DNA from: Pteria penguin
Lineage: Eukaryota; Mollusca; Bivalvia; Pterioida; Pteriidae
Direction: 5' to 3'
DNA: 64,000 nt
NCBI GenBank assembly: GCA_035048485.1
Contig: CM068587.1
Span: 32,907,001-32,971,000 of the forward strand
The translations under genes and the position numbers were made by a program. Each line of letters begins with the position of its first letter. The stretch's first letter is position 1. Positions 9,901-24,800 of the stretch are shown here, one piece after another. The notes beneath the pieces are model-generated. The model saw only the letters and a program-made list of their open reading frames with translations, had not been told where the DNA came from and ran no database searches.

Positions 9901-12900
9901 TCATTTACACGGGTGTAATATTTATCGCTTTAAAAATAAAAATAAAATAAATTTTCAACTATTATAGAAAATGGATTGATGAAAAGGTGAATCATCACCC
10001 TCTGTTGCTTTTTACTTTAAATACTTTTAAAATCCAAGTTCAACTTAACACTTATAAAAGTTATTTCTTCAAAACACACCCCTCAATATTTTCGTGTGGC
10101 ATGGTCTTAGGTAATAGAAACGTTTTTAAAAAGTAATAATTCATTTATCCACAATGTGCCAGTTCTCCTTGCGTGATTGAATGTACATAAATTGTACATA
10201 GTCATGTATATTGTATGATGTATGTTTCATGACGTTAAATAATTCATTATACATTATTTTACTTCATTTTATATTAGTTCAAATATGACACCCCAAAGTG
10301 CTAGTAAAATCAAGAAAAAACTTACATTTATTTAATTCCGAAAGTGTTTTCTTAGAATCTATTTAAAGGCATTATAATTAAAAGATCTTTTGACTCTTCG
10401 TAGTACGCTGATATATGTTGTAGACATCTTTCGCTGGTTTAGTTTTAAACTTTCGCTGGTTTAGTTTTAAACTGAGTCCGTAACTCAGATAACCTTGTCA
10501 TTCGGGTAACACTTGTAAAATCCATTCATCTTCCTGAGTCACTACCACAACTGCAAAATAATCTAATATTCTAAAAATGTTTTGCGCATGCCTATTCTTT
10601 TATCATCTTCATATTCATGGCGACAATTTCTCATACACCTGAGTCGAATGTCTTTAATTGATTGGCTATTGTAATATCCTATGACCGTCCCAAGTCGGTA
10701 TCGTAAATGCACTATAATCGAGTATTTTTGTGATGTCCTTATGTGTTTTCATATAATTATATTAAATATTATATATTCCAGTGGTAAATTCTGTCATATG
10801 GCTGAGTCAGTAACTTTTCTTTCCTCTTTGATAAAATAAATAAAAAATGTGTATCTATTCAGTGTTCTATTCTTTCATCTAAATTTGCATTAGTTTCTGT
10901 TCTGCCATATTTATTTCTTAGAAACCTGTTATACAATGACAAGGTGTACAAGTACGTTGATGTAAAGAAATGCATTTGATATTAATTTCATTAGCTTCTG
11001 AAGACATTTTACTTTTTGAAATATGAAGAATCGTAGCACATTTTATATGATTTTTGAATTCGAATAAAACTTTTTATTTCTACTTCTTGAATTGCAATTG
11101 CTGTTATATTATCAGAACCTTTAACTTCTGAACACAAAAATTTCGATTCAGATTGTACATGCCAGTATATTTATATGCCTTAAGTATATATCAGTTTTAA
11201 GAAAGTGAAATCTGTATATATATATACCTATATATGTAAACACTTTAAAGCTATTAACCATATTTAAAAATCAAGTGGTGACTTAATAGCGGATTCAAAT
11301 CTAATTTGTATTCAAATCAATGATTCCACATATCAGAGATCTTCAATACATATTTGTTCAAAATACCATATAGTTTATACTATGTTTAAGTTGACTGACC
11401 GTACTCCCTACACGTGATTAGTAAATGGGCCCCGGTTTTTAACTTTATCCGGAAAATATTATTTACATGAAAAATGTCGAAACCACATTGCATTTTACCT
11501 TTTCAAATATTATAAGAAACTAGATAGTTAAATGGATTTATGTATTACAGTTACAGTCATAAACTAATGCGTAAATTCTTTCCGATCCACTAGTGCAGGC
11601 TAGTCGTAAATTGTACATTCATGTAATATGTTTTAATATTTGCTTTAGTTTTTTGTTTGTTTGTGTTTTTAATATTAATAAAGGTGTATTTCAAATTTTA
11701 TTAAATTTTACATTATAGGCTGTCCGAGTATTAAGCATTGCAGCAGTGTGAAATGTTCCGATCCATCAAATAATATATGTACAAAATGTAACGCTGAAGG
11801 AGCAACTAAAGAGTATTCATTGTATTGGCCAATAAACTACAATAAGACATGTGAAGGTAAATATCTACAATGACTTACATATCACCATAAGGGCATATGT
11901 ATCTGTATAAAATATTGTAGCATGTGCGAATTTTGACAACTCAAGTCTCCTCAGTGATTCTTAAGCCAAACCAAACCGTGGACATTCAAAATACTTGAAG
12001 AGGTTACTGACCTAGTTGACGCATAAACAAAAGCCAAAGACCTATCTAAGGAAAGAGCCATGCATAATATAAATTGATCAGGTGATCCAAAATTGAAAAT
12101 TAAATCCATTGACCATTTTATATACAATAATTTAAAATTTTGTGATCCTTGGATATAAGCAAAACTATAATTGGTTTGTGTATAAAGTTTAAAATGTACG
12201 CGTATTCGTTTAAGGAATAAACGACAAAATGCTTGACGAATTTACAACGCTATTAAACATTTTCCCCTATATTTTGTATATGTTTCTTCATATTATTTAT
12301 TATAGTACATACTAATTTAAAACTCAACAATTATTAATACTTAAAAAGCTTTATTTATCTATAAGTAAATTGTGTAAACTCATTTTGTATTCAATAGAAG
12401 ACTTTAAACATTTACACTTCTTAATGCTAAAATGCTGAGCAGATTAAAATGAATTAACAAACATACAAACCGATCCAGTATTAGTTTCCATATGAAGGTG
12501 TCAACATATCATTCTAAAATAGACATTTCATTATTTTAGCAACCTGTTCCCACAACCACCAATGGTGTTGGCCCGGTACGTGTAGCAGACCAAACAGTGA
12601 ATTAGACAAACTTAGACCATCCTGCCAGTGTCATGAAGACTTCATCAAAGACCCATCCGGAAAAGCTAAATGCATTTGTATGTTTATAGAATTCCGTTTA
12701 AAAATTACATTAATTGTCTTAGGATTAAGAAGTACAATAATAACACCTCAACAAATGAATGACATGCCTTGTGCATATGAAATGGATACTAGTGCTGTTA
12801 ACATCACCAACAAATCTTCATGTCTTTAAACATACATGAAAACAAATGTAAACACCATAAATCGAATTGGGAAGTTTTCCTAAGTCTTCTTGTGAAAAAA

Positions 12901-15599
12901 TCCTTTTAATATACAAGGTTAGACTGAGCGTTCGCTCATTTGATGAATGTGCCGTAGGATTACTTGAATACATTTATTTTCACTTATTAGTTTTTTCTCT
13001 CATGAATATATTACTGCCAAATGTATAACCGTATTATAAAATTGATTTTACTCCTTTTCGTGTTCAAACTTTCTGTTGATATAGTAATTAAAAAAATAAT
13101 TTTTGAATATACTGAAAATCAATATATGATACGTGTGAATATATAATTGCACAATTTCAGTTTCATTAAAACAACATTTATGAGTGACAGTAACCCATCA
13201 TCGTATGCCTATGATCTTTTTATATTTGGGATAATATGTCATGTTAAGGAAAGTTTACATTACGTTGATTAGCCTGAAAGCAAAGTAGCGATCAATAAAC
13301 TGTTATATGTAGCTGGTAGGAGCGACAGATAAGAGGCCATTATCAAAAATATAAGAAAACGTTTATATGTATTAATTTAGTACACAATTGTGGATTTTTG
13401 ACTACTTAAGTCCATGGCCGAAACTGGGAAAATCCAAAGTATAAATAAATGCAAAGCAAAATAGTTACCAAAATTAATTAATTAAATGAATTACCTCAAA
13501 GTAAATATTAAAGTAAAATACGAAAGTGACTGGTGTCACACATGATGTGGACATTCACAGACCCCTGAAATTCAGATGTGATACCCGCACTGTAAATATA
13601 CATGCATGTGAACATGTAGAAAGTGCCACAGCCAGCACCAATGTAAGGATAGAAATATCTATAAGGGATATACTCCTTACTTCAAGAATACGTTACTTTC
13701 TTTTATCACAGTCAATTTGAAGAGAATATTTTGGGTCAGTACAATAGTACTGAGAACCTGACTTGTGAATGGTTTAACTACAATACCATATCGCATTAAC
13801 CAACGCATTGAGTGTTCTGAATTGAGACCCATTTCGACCAATTTGAACAGTAAATTTGATACTTGAAAATTACTTAATTCGACAATTGACATTGAAAGTA
13901 CGTGGCCGATGTTGTTAGCAAGCAGGAGACGCTTACTTTCTCTGTACACTAAATCTCGCTCCTCTTTGGGGTTCAAATATGCTCCTTTTGAAGATCCATT
14001 CTTTTTGGTTCGTTACGTAATTATTTTTTTCACTCTGTCGAGGCTTTAAGCCTTTCAGTTATGATTTTTATCTATATATCTCAATTAGTTCGATTTGTCA
14101 GAGGCTGCACCGATGTTTTGGACTTTCATAAACGAAATTTACAAATTACTACTAAACTTTTAGCTCAAGGTTACAGATATCACAAGTTTAGAAAAACATT
14201 CGGCAAATTCTTCAAATTTTATTCAGAACTTCTATCTAAATTTGGAAATATTTCATTTCAACAGTATGTATCTAATGGAATTTCCCATCCTAATTTTTAC
14301 GGTGATCTCGTATATAAACTAAGGAAAGTAAAAGGCTCCGATAACGTTATTTTATCATGTAATAAAATAGTCAAACGTGTCCTAAATAGACAATATGATA
14401 TTGAGATCATCAAAAAGACTATAGGTCTTGTATTTGGCCCCTCTACAGCCTTATGCAGACTTTTACTTGAACGTTGCACGCTGACTAAAAGGGCGGTGGG
14501 GACTATATGACGGGCCTTGTCCAAACCTCTTTCAGAGGAGACATGGTCCTGAACCTCGTCCTCTCTGACTGTTAATCAGGCTCCTACAGATCTAGGGTCT
14601 TAGCTCGCTTTCAGACTGGCAGAGCACGGTTTATCATGTTGATGTCGCATATATTTTTATACCAATATGTGTTTTACAATACCTTACGTGTTTATATTTT
14701 TATGATCTCTCAATATGCGATACCTGTTGACCGTTGTTCTTTACATGGAGGATTATTTATAAATTTTTAAATGTACGTCCTTTGATTGTTCTACCGTTAC
14801 GGTGAGTGGGAAGGTGGGCCCGTAAACCGGTTAACCACACCATTTGTTTGGCTTTTGTCAAATTAAATGACCGTCCTAAGTCGGTATCGTAATTGCACTA
14901 CAATCAAATATTTTTGTAATGTGTTATATGTTCTGGTATATTATTTATATTCATGTACTGTATAGCTCCATGGTGACTTCTGCCACATACAGATGGGTGC
15001 AGTCCTAACATAACATTCACGTTAACGCGAAAAGCAGTCGCGAGGACTGCTTTAGCACACGTGCCAGGACTGCTCGACCAGACGCGCGTGCGCTCCCCGC
15101 GTTAACGCGGGAGGGAATTCGCGTTAACGCGATTTATTCCCGCGTGCGCTCGGTCCGTCGCACGTTCACATGTCTATAGTTGTAATTCTCTATGCAGTGC
15201 GGACGGAGAAAATAAAATGGATCTAATTAAATTACCGCGAATGTTGCCGTAAAAACGTGTATTAAATGTTATTTTAAAATGACACCCTGAATTAAGGATT
15301 TCATATGTAATATAGGAAAGGAAATTATCGCGTAGACATTCAATAAGGTATCTATGAAAAAAAAATTCGTCAGTTTATACTAGCATGATTACTTTCTAAT
15401 TTCATTTATTTATTTATTTTTAATTAATTTATTTATGTATCTATTTCTTATTTGTTGATTCATTTATAACTAATTTATGTATTTACACGTGTTTCTTATT
15501 TATGTATTTATTATTATTAATTTTGATAAAGCTATTTTCTTATTTATAAATATAGTACTTATCATCAATATTATTATCTTTATTGATTTTAATTTCATA

Positions 15600-15665
<66 letters not shown>

Positions 15666-15796
15666 TTCCTAAAGTAAGAATTTAATTAAAGTCATTGTTC
15701 GGAAATTCTGTTCAATGTTTTTAAAAATATCCCTTAACTCGGAAGGGCTTTATTTATTTCTAAATATTTTATTTATATGTTTTAATATTTATATAC

Positions 15797-15895
<99 letters not shown>

Positions 15896-18800
15896 ATATA
15901 TATATATCTATTTTCCTTCAAATTCTTCTATATTAACATGTTAATACAAGTTATAAGTTGTAAGCAAGCGAACGTGGCTGTCAAGCACGTTCACGCGGCA
16001 GTCAAGCGCGTTAACGCGGCAGTCAACCGCGTCCACGCGGTCTCGAAATTAAGTTCACGTGGAGATCTGCGTTAACGCAAACGCGTGTGCTCAGCAGTCC
16101 TGAGCGCACGAGGAAAGCAAACTTCACGTTAACGCGACGTGAACATAATGTTATGTTAGGACTGCACCTCACTGTAACTCAGCCAGTAACTCCTCTTTTT
16201 CTTTAATCTATCGATTTGAGCTTCCCCATGCTATCATTTATTTTCAGCATATGCATTATGGTTATATCAGATTTCATGTAAGGTGTGTCTGTATTAGCAC
16301 TTTTGTTTAATACGGAATATCTCAGCTACTAAAATCTATCACCTAACAAATCCATTGTTTTGGACACGGTCACTCTTATGTGGGCAACTTGCGTCATAAT
16401 TATATGACGTCATAACAATCACAATATGTGCATGTATGTTGACGTTATTGTAGTTGCGATATTCCGTATCTGAGGAGCAGGCCACAATAGATAAACATGC
16501 GTTGAAATAAAACACAGAGAAAAGATTAAACATTTCAAATATTTGTAAATTACTTTAGTTCTTTGTTTCAGTGCAACAACGGCCAGAGTTATCTACTTGT
16601 CGAGTGGGTGCAGAGAACATCAATAGGGAAGCGAAGAATTCTACTACTAGAGGAAAATGTATAAATGAGGAATCAGTATACATAAACTTCAAAATATCGG
16701 CAATATCCTTCACTTTTGGAATGCAATTCTCAATAAATATTACTCAAAGCACACCCCATTACATAAATGAAAGTCACTTTGGAATTGTGCATTCAGAAAT
16801 TAAAGTCAACAAATTACCATTGCAAGGTAAGAGATCAATGACAATTTCAATTTTACAGAGATGAACAAGATTTAGTGTCAAACTAAACGGAATAAACATA
16901 AACTTAATTCAAAAGGGAATTTTTTCGGGGTGTCTTATCTATATATGTTGCGGGTATCGCAACATGCAATGAAAGCTTTCTTTCACTGCATTTGGTCTCA
17001 TTATTAAAGGCAATGAATGCCCGATGTGCTTTTTTGAATGCCACAATCATACATAACCAGTAGATACGTAATGTACTGTTGATTTTAAGACATTTTGCTT
17101 TTAAATTACGTTCGTACCTCTTCGAAGAGTTGAAATTTCAACAAAAAATTTGCTTTTCAAATTCCCAGTTTTTACAATTTTTTACACAGTAAACCTCTGT
17201 ATAGAATATTTTCGAGAAATATATGTCTTTCTATATGTGACCCTTTTATATAGGTCTGGCTTTATGTTAAGTTGTTTTAAATCTTAGAAATACATGAAGC
17301 AAAAGAACAGATTCAAAATTACATTGAAGCACTTTTTATATTATTCTTCAAAATAGGTTCAGCACACACAGAATTGTATCATTATGATTTAGCGTCAACT
17401 AGTCATGGATGCAGCGTCTCCTTCAGCGATATTTCCCCACATAGCGGAATAATAACTTGTAAGAGTAACCGTGGAGTTGCCATTGCACCCAGAGATGGAG
17501 AATGGTATTTTCTAAAATAACATTATATATAACTGCCGCAAAACTTCTTATTCTATATTCTGGTTTTATGAGAAATCTTAATGGAACATGCCATTATTTC
17601 TTATATCGTTCTTTCCTTTGCAGGATCTGCTTAAAATTTAGGGCTTATGGAGGCGGATTCCTTAGATATCAATATTTTAATAACACTGTCTCGCCAAAAC
17701 AGCTTTACGACAGAACAGTAGCATCAAATGACGTGTGTCTTCGATATGACTCTTCTCCGCCCAAAAATTCCGATGAACCTATTCAGCTTGATAGTAGAAC
17801 GACAAAGAAAAATAATATCACTGTATCTGTTTATAATTGGTCGGATCCTTATCCAGTTGGCGGCCGGTCTAACCAAGCATCAGGAATAAGTCACTATGAC
17901 ATAGCAGTTCATAAAGTCTCTACAGTAGATAATAACACTATGAGGATGGAAGAAAAGGAACTTTCAAAACACCAGATTTCCGCAAATGATTCAAATCGCG
18001 AAGTTCTTGTTTCTCTACCATCAGACACCCCTTCGTTATTTGGAATTTCCGTGACTGTGGTGGATTTTGCCAATAATTTTCGAAAAGCTCGAAGATTCGT
18101 TTATTTTGATAATTCATCCACAACTGAAATAAACCACGCACATGAATTCAAGTTCGACTCAGGGAGTCTGGAAACTAACTTCACCTGGCAAACTAACCAT
18201 GGAAAAATTTGCATGTCATGGACGGATAGATACTACAATACGCATAATGTTTTTCCAGGAAACAATGTCCTTCGGGCGATTCAGTCCAACAGTTTGTATA
18301 TGGGGAATTATGATCAGATATCAGGTCCTTTGCCGGTCAACGGAACACTGAATGTACACGGAATAGTTAGTTTTCTATATCGATACAAACTGAATGACGG
18401 AATTTATACCACCAGTCATCCAGTACCTCATTTTACGGGTCAACATCTCTGTACCAATTTTGCTATCAACGATGGTGAATCATATACGTTTGGTATAACA
18501 TCAGTAGATTTGATCCAAAACAGGATAGAGGAGGAACATACCATTTACATTGATGCCAGTGTCCCAGACATAGAGAATATTTGGTTAGTAAAAGATGGTC
18601 ATCGTCAATTATTCGTCCATAATTCAACGGATCTATCCCGAATGAACATTGAATTTGATGTTCTTGACACACATAGCGGTATACATTCAATACACTGGAC
18701 CTTAGGAATTACTCGTGGTGGGTACGAACTAGGTCAAGGAGCTGTTGGTGTACAAGGAATAAACGTAAGTGGTTAACCCTTCACTGTATCTTTGTTGTTT

Positions 18801-21800
18801 TCTTGCAATCATCATTGTTGATTGTGTTGCTTTGATTGATTCCTTTGATTCTGCTGCTTTCGCGGTGAGTGGGAAGGTAGGCGCCCGTAAAGTAGTTAAC
18901 CACACCAACTGAGTGACATTTGCCGTAAGTCGATATCGTAATCGCAGCAGATTCGAATATTTTTGTCGGTTTTCCTTGTATATTTTACTATCATCGTGTT
19001 TTGTGTGCACATCCTTGGTGATTTATGCCATACAGCTTTGACAGATATCTTGTGTTTTTTTCTCTTTTAAGAAATTCATTTCATTAGTCAAAACTTTTTT
19101 AATCTATCTATCATACTCTTCCAAATTTAAGTCTTTAACTACTTATTATAATTTATAATTGCAGGGATCGTGTGGTGGCACAGTGCATTGTTACTGCCCA
19201 GATATCGGAGTTTGTGAGGTATACAGGTACAGAATCGATCTTAATCCTTTAGTCAATAACAAAACACATATTGGCCAGCATAATCGGGAGTATTTCTTCA
19301 CTATTTTGGCTAAAAACATGGCACAACTTGTGAACATAGAGAGAATTGACATCCTGTCTGACGATTCTCCGCCAGCAGAGGGCGTTGTAATAGAAGCTGA
19401 TATGGGGAATCGAGATATAGACTACACCAGTTCCTCAGAAATTATTGTCAGCTGGAATGGATTTATTGACCACGAGAGTGGGATTAAATTGTATATTCTT
19501 GGATTTTCTGATGGTTGTCTGTCATTAGAAACCCTCATGAACAACGAATCCGATGGTTCCGTCAAGATCGTTAAGACAGAGCAACAATCGCTAAGAATTA
19601 CAATACCAGAGGAGAAAACATATATCTCTACAGTAGTGGCATTTAATAATGCAATGGAACCGTCTAAACCCGTATGCTCGGATGGAATAACCTTTGACAG
19701 TACAAATCCGTCATTCAAAAATGTTGTTTTAGAAAATGCAAAAGCTACTGAAACAATTGGTTGTTTAAATGGTAATGCATTTCTTATTCTTGAAAATTTA
19801 ACAGCAGTACCACTAATAATGACAGAACATTGTAAACTATTATGCAATGGGAGTAAAAACATGGGCATCATTTCTTTTTTACCTAAAGGATTATCGTCAA
19901 ATGATTCTTATGTATCGAATGGCTTATGTGAGAAAGTAAATGCATATGATGATGGGTGGGCAATGTACTTGCCATCGGATAAATTATACTTGAAATGGAC
20001 AGTTAATGATGCAGAAAGTCAGATAAGAAATATAGAAATAGGTATTACCTCCGACGCGTCACAAGATGTGAATCCTGATATCATGTCTTATGAAAGAGTG
20101 CATTCTCACAAAAAATATTCCAAAAGTCATACTGGGTTAGATAGAGGCAGTGCGTTTTTTATACTATTGAAAGCCACCAACAAGGCAGATTTAGAAACGA
20201 TCATCAAACTAGGACCTGTTGTTATAGATGAAACCCCGCCTGTCTATGATGGTTCTATCGAGATCTTGGTATTAAATGGATTTATTTACTGTTTGTGGAC
20301 CAACAACACTTTTAGGGAGATGGAACAAGAGGAACCATTATCGTCATTTCTTTTCAGAATCAGTAAGTGTATAAGAATATGTAATATCGAATGCTTATGT
20401 TTCATGTCTGAATTGCGCAATACATTTATGAGTTTGACATACATACAATTAATATACGTATACATTTTGTGTTTATAACAACTATTAGAATAGTGATGAA
20501 GTTGTGAATAAGAGAAAGTTTCGAATATCTTTTGGTAAAAATACGTACACTGTTTAAAGCTTATACATATTCGCAACTGAAAATGACATGCAAATCTCTA
20601 TTTACAATGATTTTCACAAATCATTGCTCAAAATGTAAGTATGAACCATTTCTTGCATAATTAAAAAATCACAAAATTTCTAATATTACTTGTAAGAAAT
20701 TTGTTACATTGTTGGAGTTCACAAGAAGCAAAATGTATAAATCAATATACTGACATAAAATGTAGATAATTTTTAGATAGGATACAAAATCTGCGCATGC
20801 AGAAATGTCAGTTCTGCGGTAAATCTGCACTGCATTTCATTGAAAAAGCGTATTATAATCTTCTTTTTTACTTTATAGGTCGAAGCGATTCATTTGTGAC
20901 ACCTTTTCTACAAGCCCCTATCGAACATACATGTCCAGGTCGGAATAAGCAAACAAACTGTTTTAAATATCCTTTATACAGACTACAAAGAAAAGATGCA
21001 GAGAAAAATCATGAGTACCACATCACCATGCATGTCTATAACGTAGCAGGACATTTTGTAAGTGTGAAATCAGATGAATTCGTTCTGCCTTCCATTTATG
21101 CACCAAGTCAAGGAATTGTGAAAGATGTAACAGAAACTGAAAGGTGCATTGATGTAGATTATATCTTCGATAACTCTTCGATTTGTGCCGTATGGAGTGG
21201 ATTTTGGCATCATATGAATGTTTCGTTTGATGTTGGAATAGGAGAACGTCAAAATATAGATAATGTGGCGAATTTTCGCAAGAGTGTAAGCGAAAGCCAT
21301 GCATGCATTCAATCGCCACTACTTAATTCATTTCAAAAATACTATTTTGCCGTCAAGGCTTCCTGTTCTGGTGGCTCTGCAATATCTTCTTCTGATGGAT
21401 TTGTAGTAATTGATCAGTATAATGTTATAAAATGTACATCTGTATACCACGGACGAAAGTGTCTTGATAAGGATATTTTGCCAATCAGAAACTTTGACGA
21501 CGATATGTATGTTTCAGAAAAAGCATTGTTACAGGAAGATGTTTATACTGTAGCATGTTCTTGCTCTCAGGCTACCATTGATTCCAAAGACGTGATCTGG
21601 ATAAATTACCAGCAGGGTCGCTTTATTCCGTCTTCATCATTTCCACGATTTAGAATATCGAGAACAGTAAACAATGCTACCACGAACACAGAATGCTTCC
21701 TATCAATTTCATCTTGTAACGAAAACTCAAAATATGCTTCATCGTTAAGGCAGTTGTTCTTCTATTGGGAAGTAGATGAACACATATTAAATTTTATAAC

Positions 21801-24800
21801 ATCAGTGAAAGTTGCCGTTCACGATGTTCAGAACAACTCTGTAATGGAATATAAAAATATGCCACGACAAATGAACATTATGCTTTCATCACTTGATCTT
21901 ACAGAAGGACAGCAATACAAAATTTATTTAAAGCCATGCTTCGATGAACATTGCATAGGTCCAATAACATCTGATATTTTCCAAGTAGAGACAGTAGCTC
22001 CGTCACATGGAATGATGAATATAGAAACGGATAGTAGAGGAAACATTACGGATGTGTATCTGAAGTTCGACCACTTTGTGTGTTCATATTCCGGGAGAGC
22101 AATCGGATATGATATGGCCGTCTTTGAATCCAAAAATAAAAAACGACAGCTATCAGACTGGCACATGATTGCTTCGCACAATAAGACCATCGTCAAAGTA
22201 TGTAGAAATATATATCATATATGTTTTATTATTCGAAATATCTATGTACGGTCCATATCTTAAATCTAGAGAAATCCGTGATACAGTTAATGTGAAATTG
22301 TAAGGAAAGTGGCCTCTTAATGCAGGTTAATTAGTAGTACGGAACAGGGAAAGGCGTTTCGGGATTGTTTATTACAGGTTGCCTTTAAATTAGATTGACT
22401 GCAAATTGATAATATATCTTTACAAGTTATTAATCTTTTCTGTAAATGTAGTACAAACGATGCATATAATGTATTTATCTATTTATTTTCAATTTACAGA
22501 AAATCATTTCTATACCTCTCTCTCACTATCAACATTATGAGCCAACGGTCTGTATACGTGCTGTATGTCAATCAGGTGCAATGAATACTGTTTGTCAGGA
22601 AGCTTCTTCGCGAACACACCCAAATTATTTTAACAAATACGTTGTTTATGAAATGGATTCTGGTTCAGTCAGCTCCTTGGAAATTGACAAATTTGCATCC
22701 GCTTCTTATATAGGATCTATATTAAGAATGATACATCGCAAGGAACTCAATTTTGTCAAATCGAACACGCAAATAGTAGGTGTGATATTAAATGCCCAAG
22801 AACGAGACTTTACTTGGTATGTCATGAAAACACCAACTTTACCTTCTTTAACCTGTAATGATGATCCTGATTGTATACAGATGATAGATACTACTGGTGG
22901 AGTAGGACGTTTTAAGCGGCTTATATTGCAACCACAAACAAAATATTATATCTGCGTATTCTCAAACAGAACTGTACAGAGAAGAGAGCATTATTCACAA
23001 ATATTTGAAGAGATAAAATCGTGTGGAAACGGTTTCAGTTTAGATACCGAACCCCCTATAGCTGGAGCAGTGGAAATACAAACAAATTCTTTTGGATTTC
23101 TTATCGATTCAAATACTTTAGCAGTAAAATGGGAAGAATTCAAGGACAGCGTTTCTGGCATTTCAGGTTACAATTTATCCATAGGTAAAATTTTGCCTTT
23201 CTGTTACAATATTTGCATTAATAAAATATTTATCTTAACATACATCTTATATTTGCATAGCTATAGCTTTATACATAAGGACTAATGGAGTAAAATGCAC
23301 ATGTTTAATGGGTTTGACACGTTTTGATTGGTGTTTCCTTGAATTATTGCCTAATTTAAGAGCTCTTTAAAAATAAGTATGTCAGAGATGTATTCCTCCA
23401 TCAAAGGTTTATGAACAACTAGATTAATATAGAATCTCCTATGACCCTATTAATGCTTTATACTTCGTGCTTAGTTCCTCTAATATTGATAATTTTGTAA
23501 ATACGTCCTGTAATATACCCTTATATCTACTACTGACACTTTTACATAAACGTCCTGTAATACACCTTTATCACATGCATATGGTGTCTATATATAATAA
23601 TCCGGCGTAGCCTGGTGGTAGCGCTGGACTCCTGATCGAGAAGCCGGGATTCGAATCCCGCTCTGGTCATGCCGGTGTCCTGTCTTTCGGATAAGACAGT
23701 AAAAACCGAGGCCCCGTGTCGTGGTATGCATGGCACGTTAAAGATCCCTCTCTGCTTCGGGTGGGTCCGTTGCAAAGGTCAAAATTTGTATGCCCTGCAT
23801 CAGGCAGATGCCGTCACCATATACGTGAAATATACGTGGTGTGACGTTAAACAAAAATAATCAATCTATATATAATAAGTGATTCAATATGCAAAACTTC
23901 GTCAGACTATGGTTCTCTCATTTACCTAGGCAATTTACTGAGTAAAACGTTAATATCTCAAGAATACGAAAAACCATGTTAGAAGACTACAATCCTCAAA
24001 TGCGGTCGCTATTAGAACCCTCTCTGTGGTCAAAATCATTGTCTGACTTCCTTGTTTGATAATAGTCCTTATTAAACCGATTGTATTGTAAAATACACAG
24101 TTTTACTAATGACCTTTTACTGGTTTTGAGTACGCTAATACTGTTACCATCTTGTATGGCTACGAGTTATACTAGCTTTAATATCGCGGCAGGTGTAACC
24201 TGTTTGCAGAAGATTCTTACTCGTCAGTGGCACCTAATCAATGGTTCTTCAATGGTTCCGTGATTGCCTATATATCTTCTTTGTTTCCTATAATGGATGC
24301 TCCTTTTGGACTACCACTCGGCATCTTAGAATATATACCTAAATTAGAATTTCTTTCCAAACAAGGCATAGTAGGCCTAACATTTTATTTGGAACAAAAA
24401 TATTCTTCGACGAGTCAAACGCACTGTACATATTTTACATATTCGTAAATATATTTAAGTTTTCACTTATTTGCAAATACAGTTTTGTCGTGTGCATTAC
24501 TTCATTACAACATGTATATAAATGTTTTTGGTAATCCAACGTCAGGGCAGTCGATTACAAGGTTATTCTATTATGATAATACTTTGATATAACACAAAAG
24601 GAGGGGGAAAGACCTCTGACCTAGCTGTATGACAATCGTCGCCACCGACATGCAATATAAAGAAGAAGAATGTACTTAAATAATATCACAAAGAATTCGA
24701 TTGTAAATTATGTACCGTATCCACATATGACAATCAGTTTTCTCTCAGCTGAAGCGATGAAGCGATTTCACCACAAAAGCGGTACAACTATAAGACTCAC

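Larger units (their letters stand above)
6958..11718 (+). other. intron 1
   Basis: This 4.8-kb intron holds two retroelement 3' tails (near 7225 and 10675), a SINE (7616-7773), a fragment of a dispersed bivalve repeat (near 8640) and a 22-bp tandem duplication near 10427. The remainder, including about 8750-10400 and 10870-11700, is AT-rich with nothing recognised. Confidence 0.6.
14997..16167. mobile_element. TIR DNA transposon, non-autonomous, GTTAACGC-rich ends
   Basis: The left end starts GTGCAGTCCTAACATAACAT and the right end is its perfect inverse complement, giving a terminal inverted repeat of about 21 bp. Subterminal regions are GC-rich and contain six copies of the palindromic core GTTAACGC, three on each side. 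The centre is AT-rich and includes an (ATT)n and a (TA)n microsatellite. No transposase is coded. A target-site duplication was not evident. The element splits retroelement tail copy 3. Confidence 0.75.
12678..16571 (+). other. intron 3
   Basis: A 3.9-kb intron dense in repeats: dispersed repeat fragments at about 13526-13660 and 13903-13965, a reverse-transcriptase-type remnant (14061-14510), a retroelement tail (14775-14996 and 16168-16215) and a TIR transposon (14997-16167) inserted in that tail. The part 12680-13500 shows nothing recognisable. Confidence 0.6.

Noticed and set aside
17502..17623. Continuous frame from 17502 into exon 6, suggesting a start at 17502
   Set aside because: The stretch is intron 5: exon 5 ends at a GT at 17505 and splices in phase to 17624 after TTTGCAG, restoring a Trp codon.
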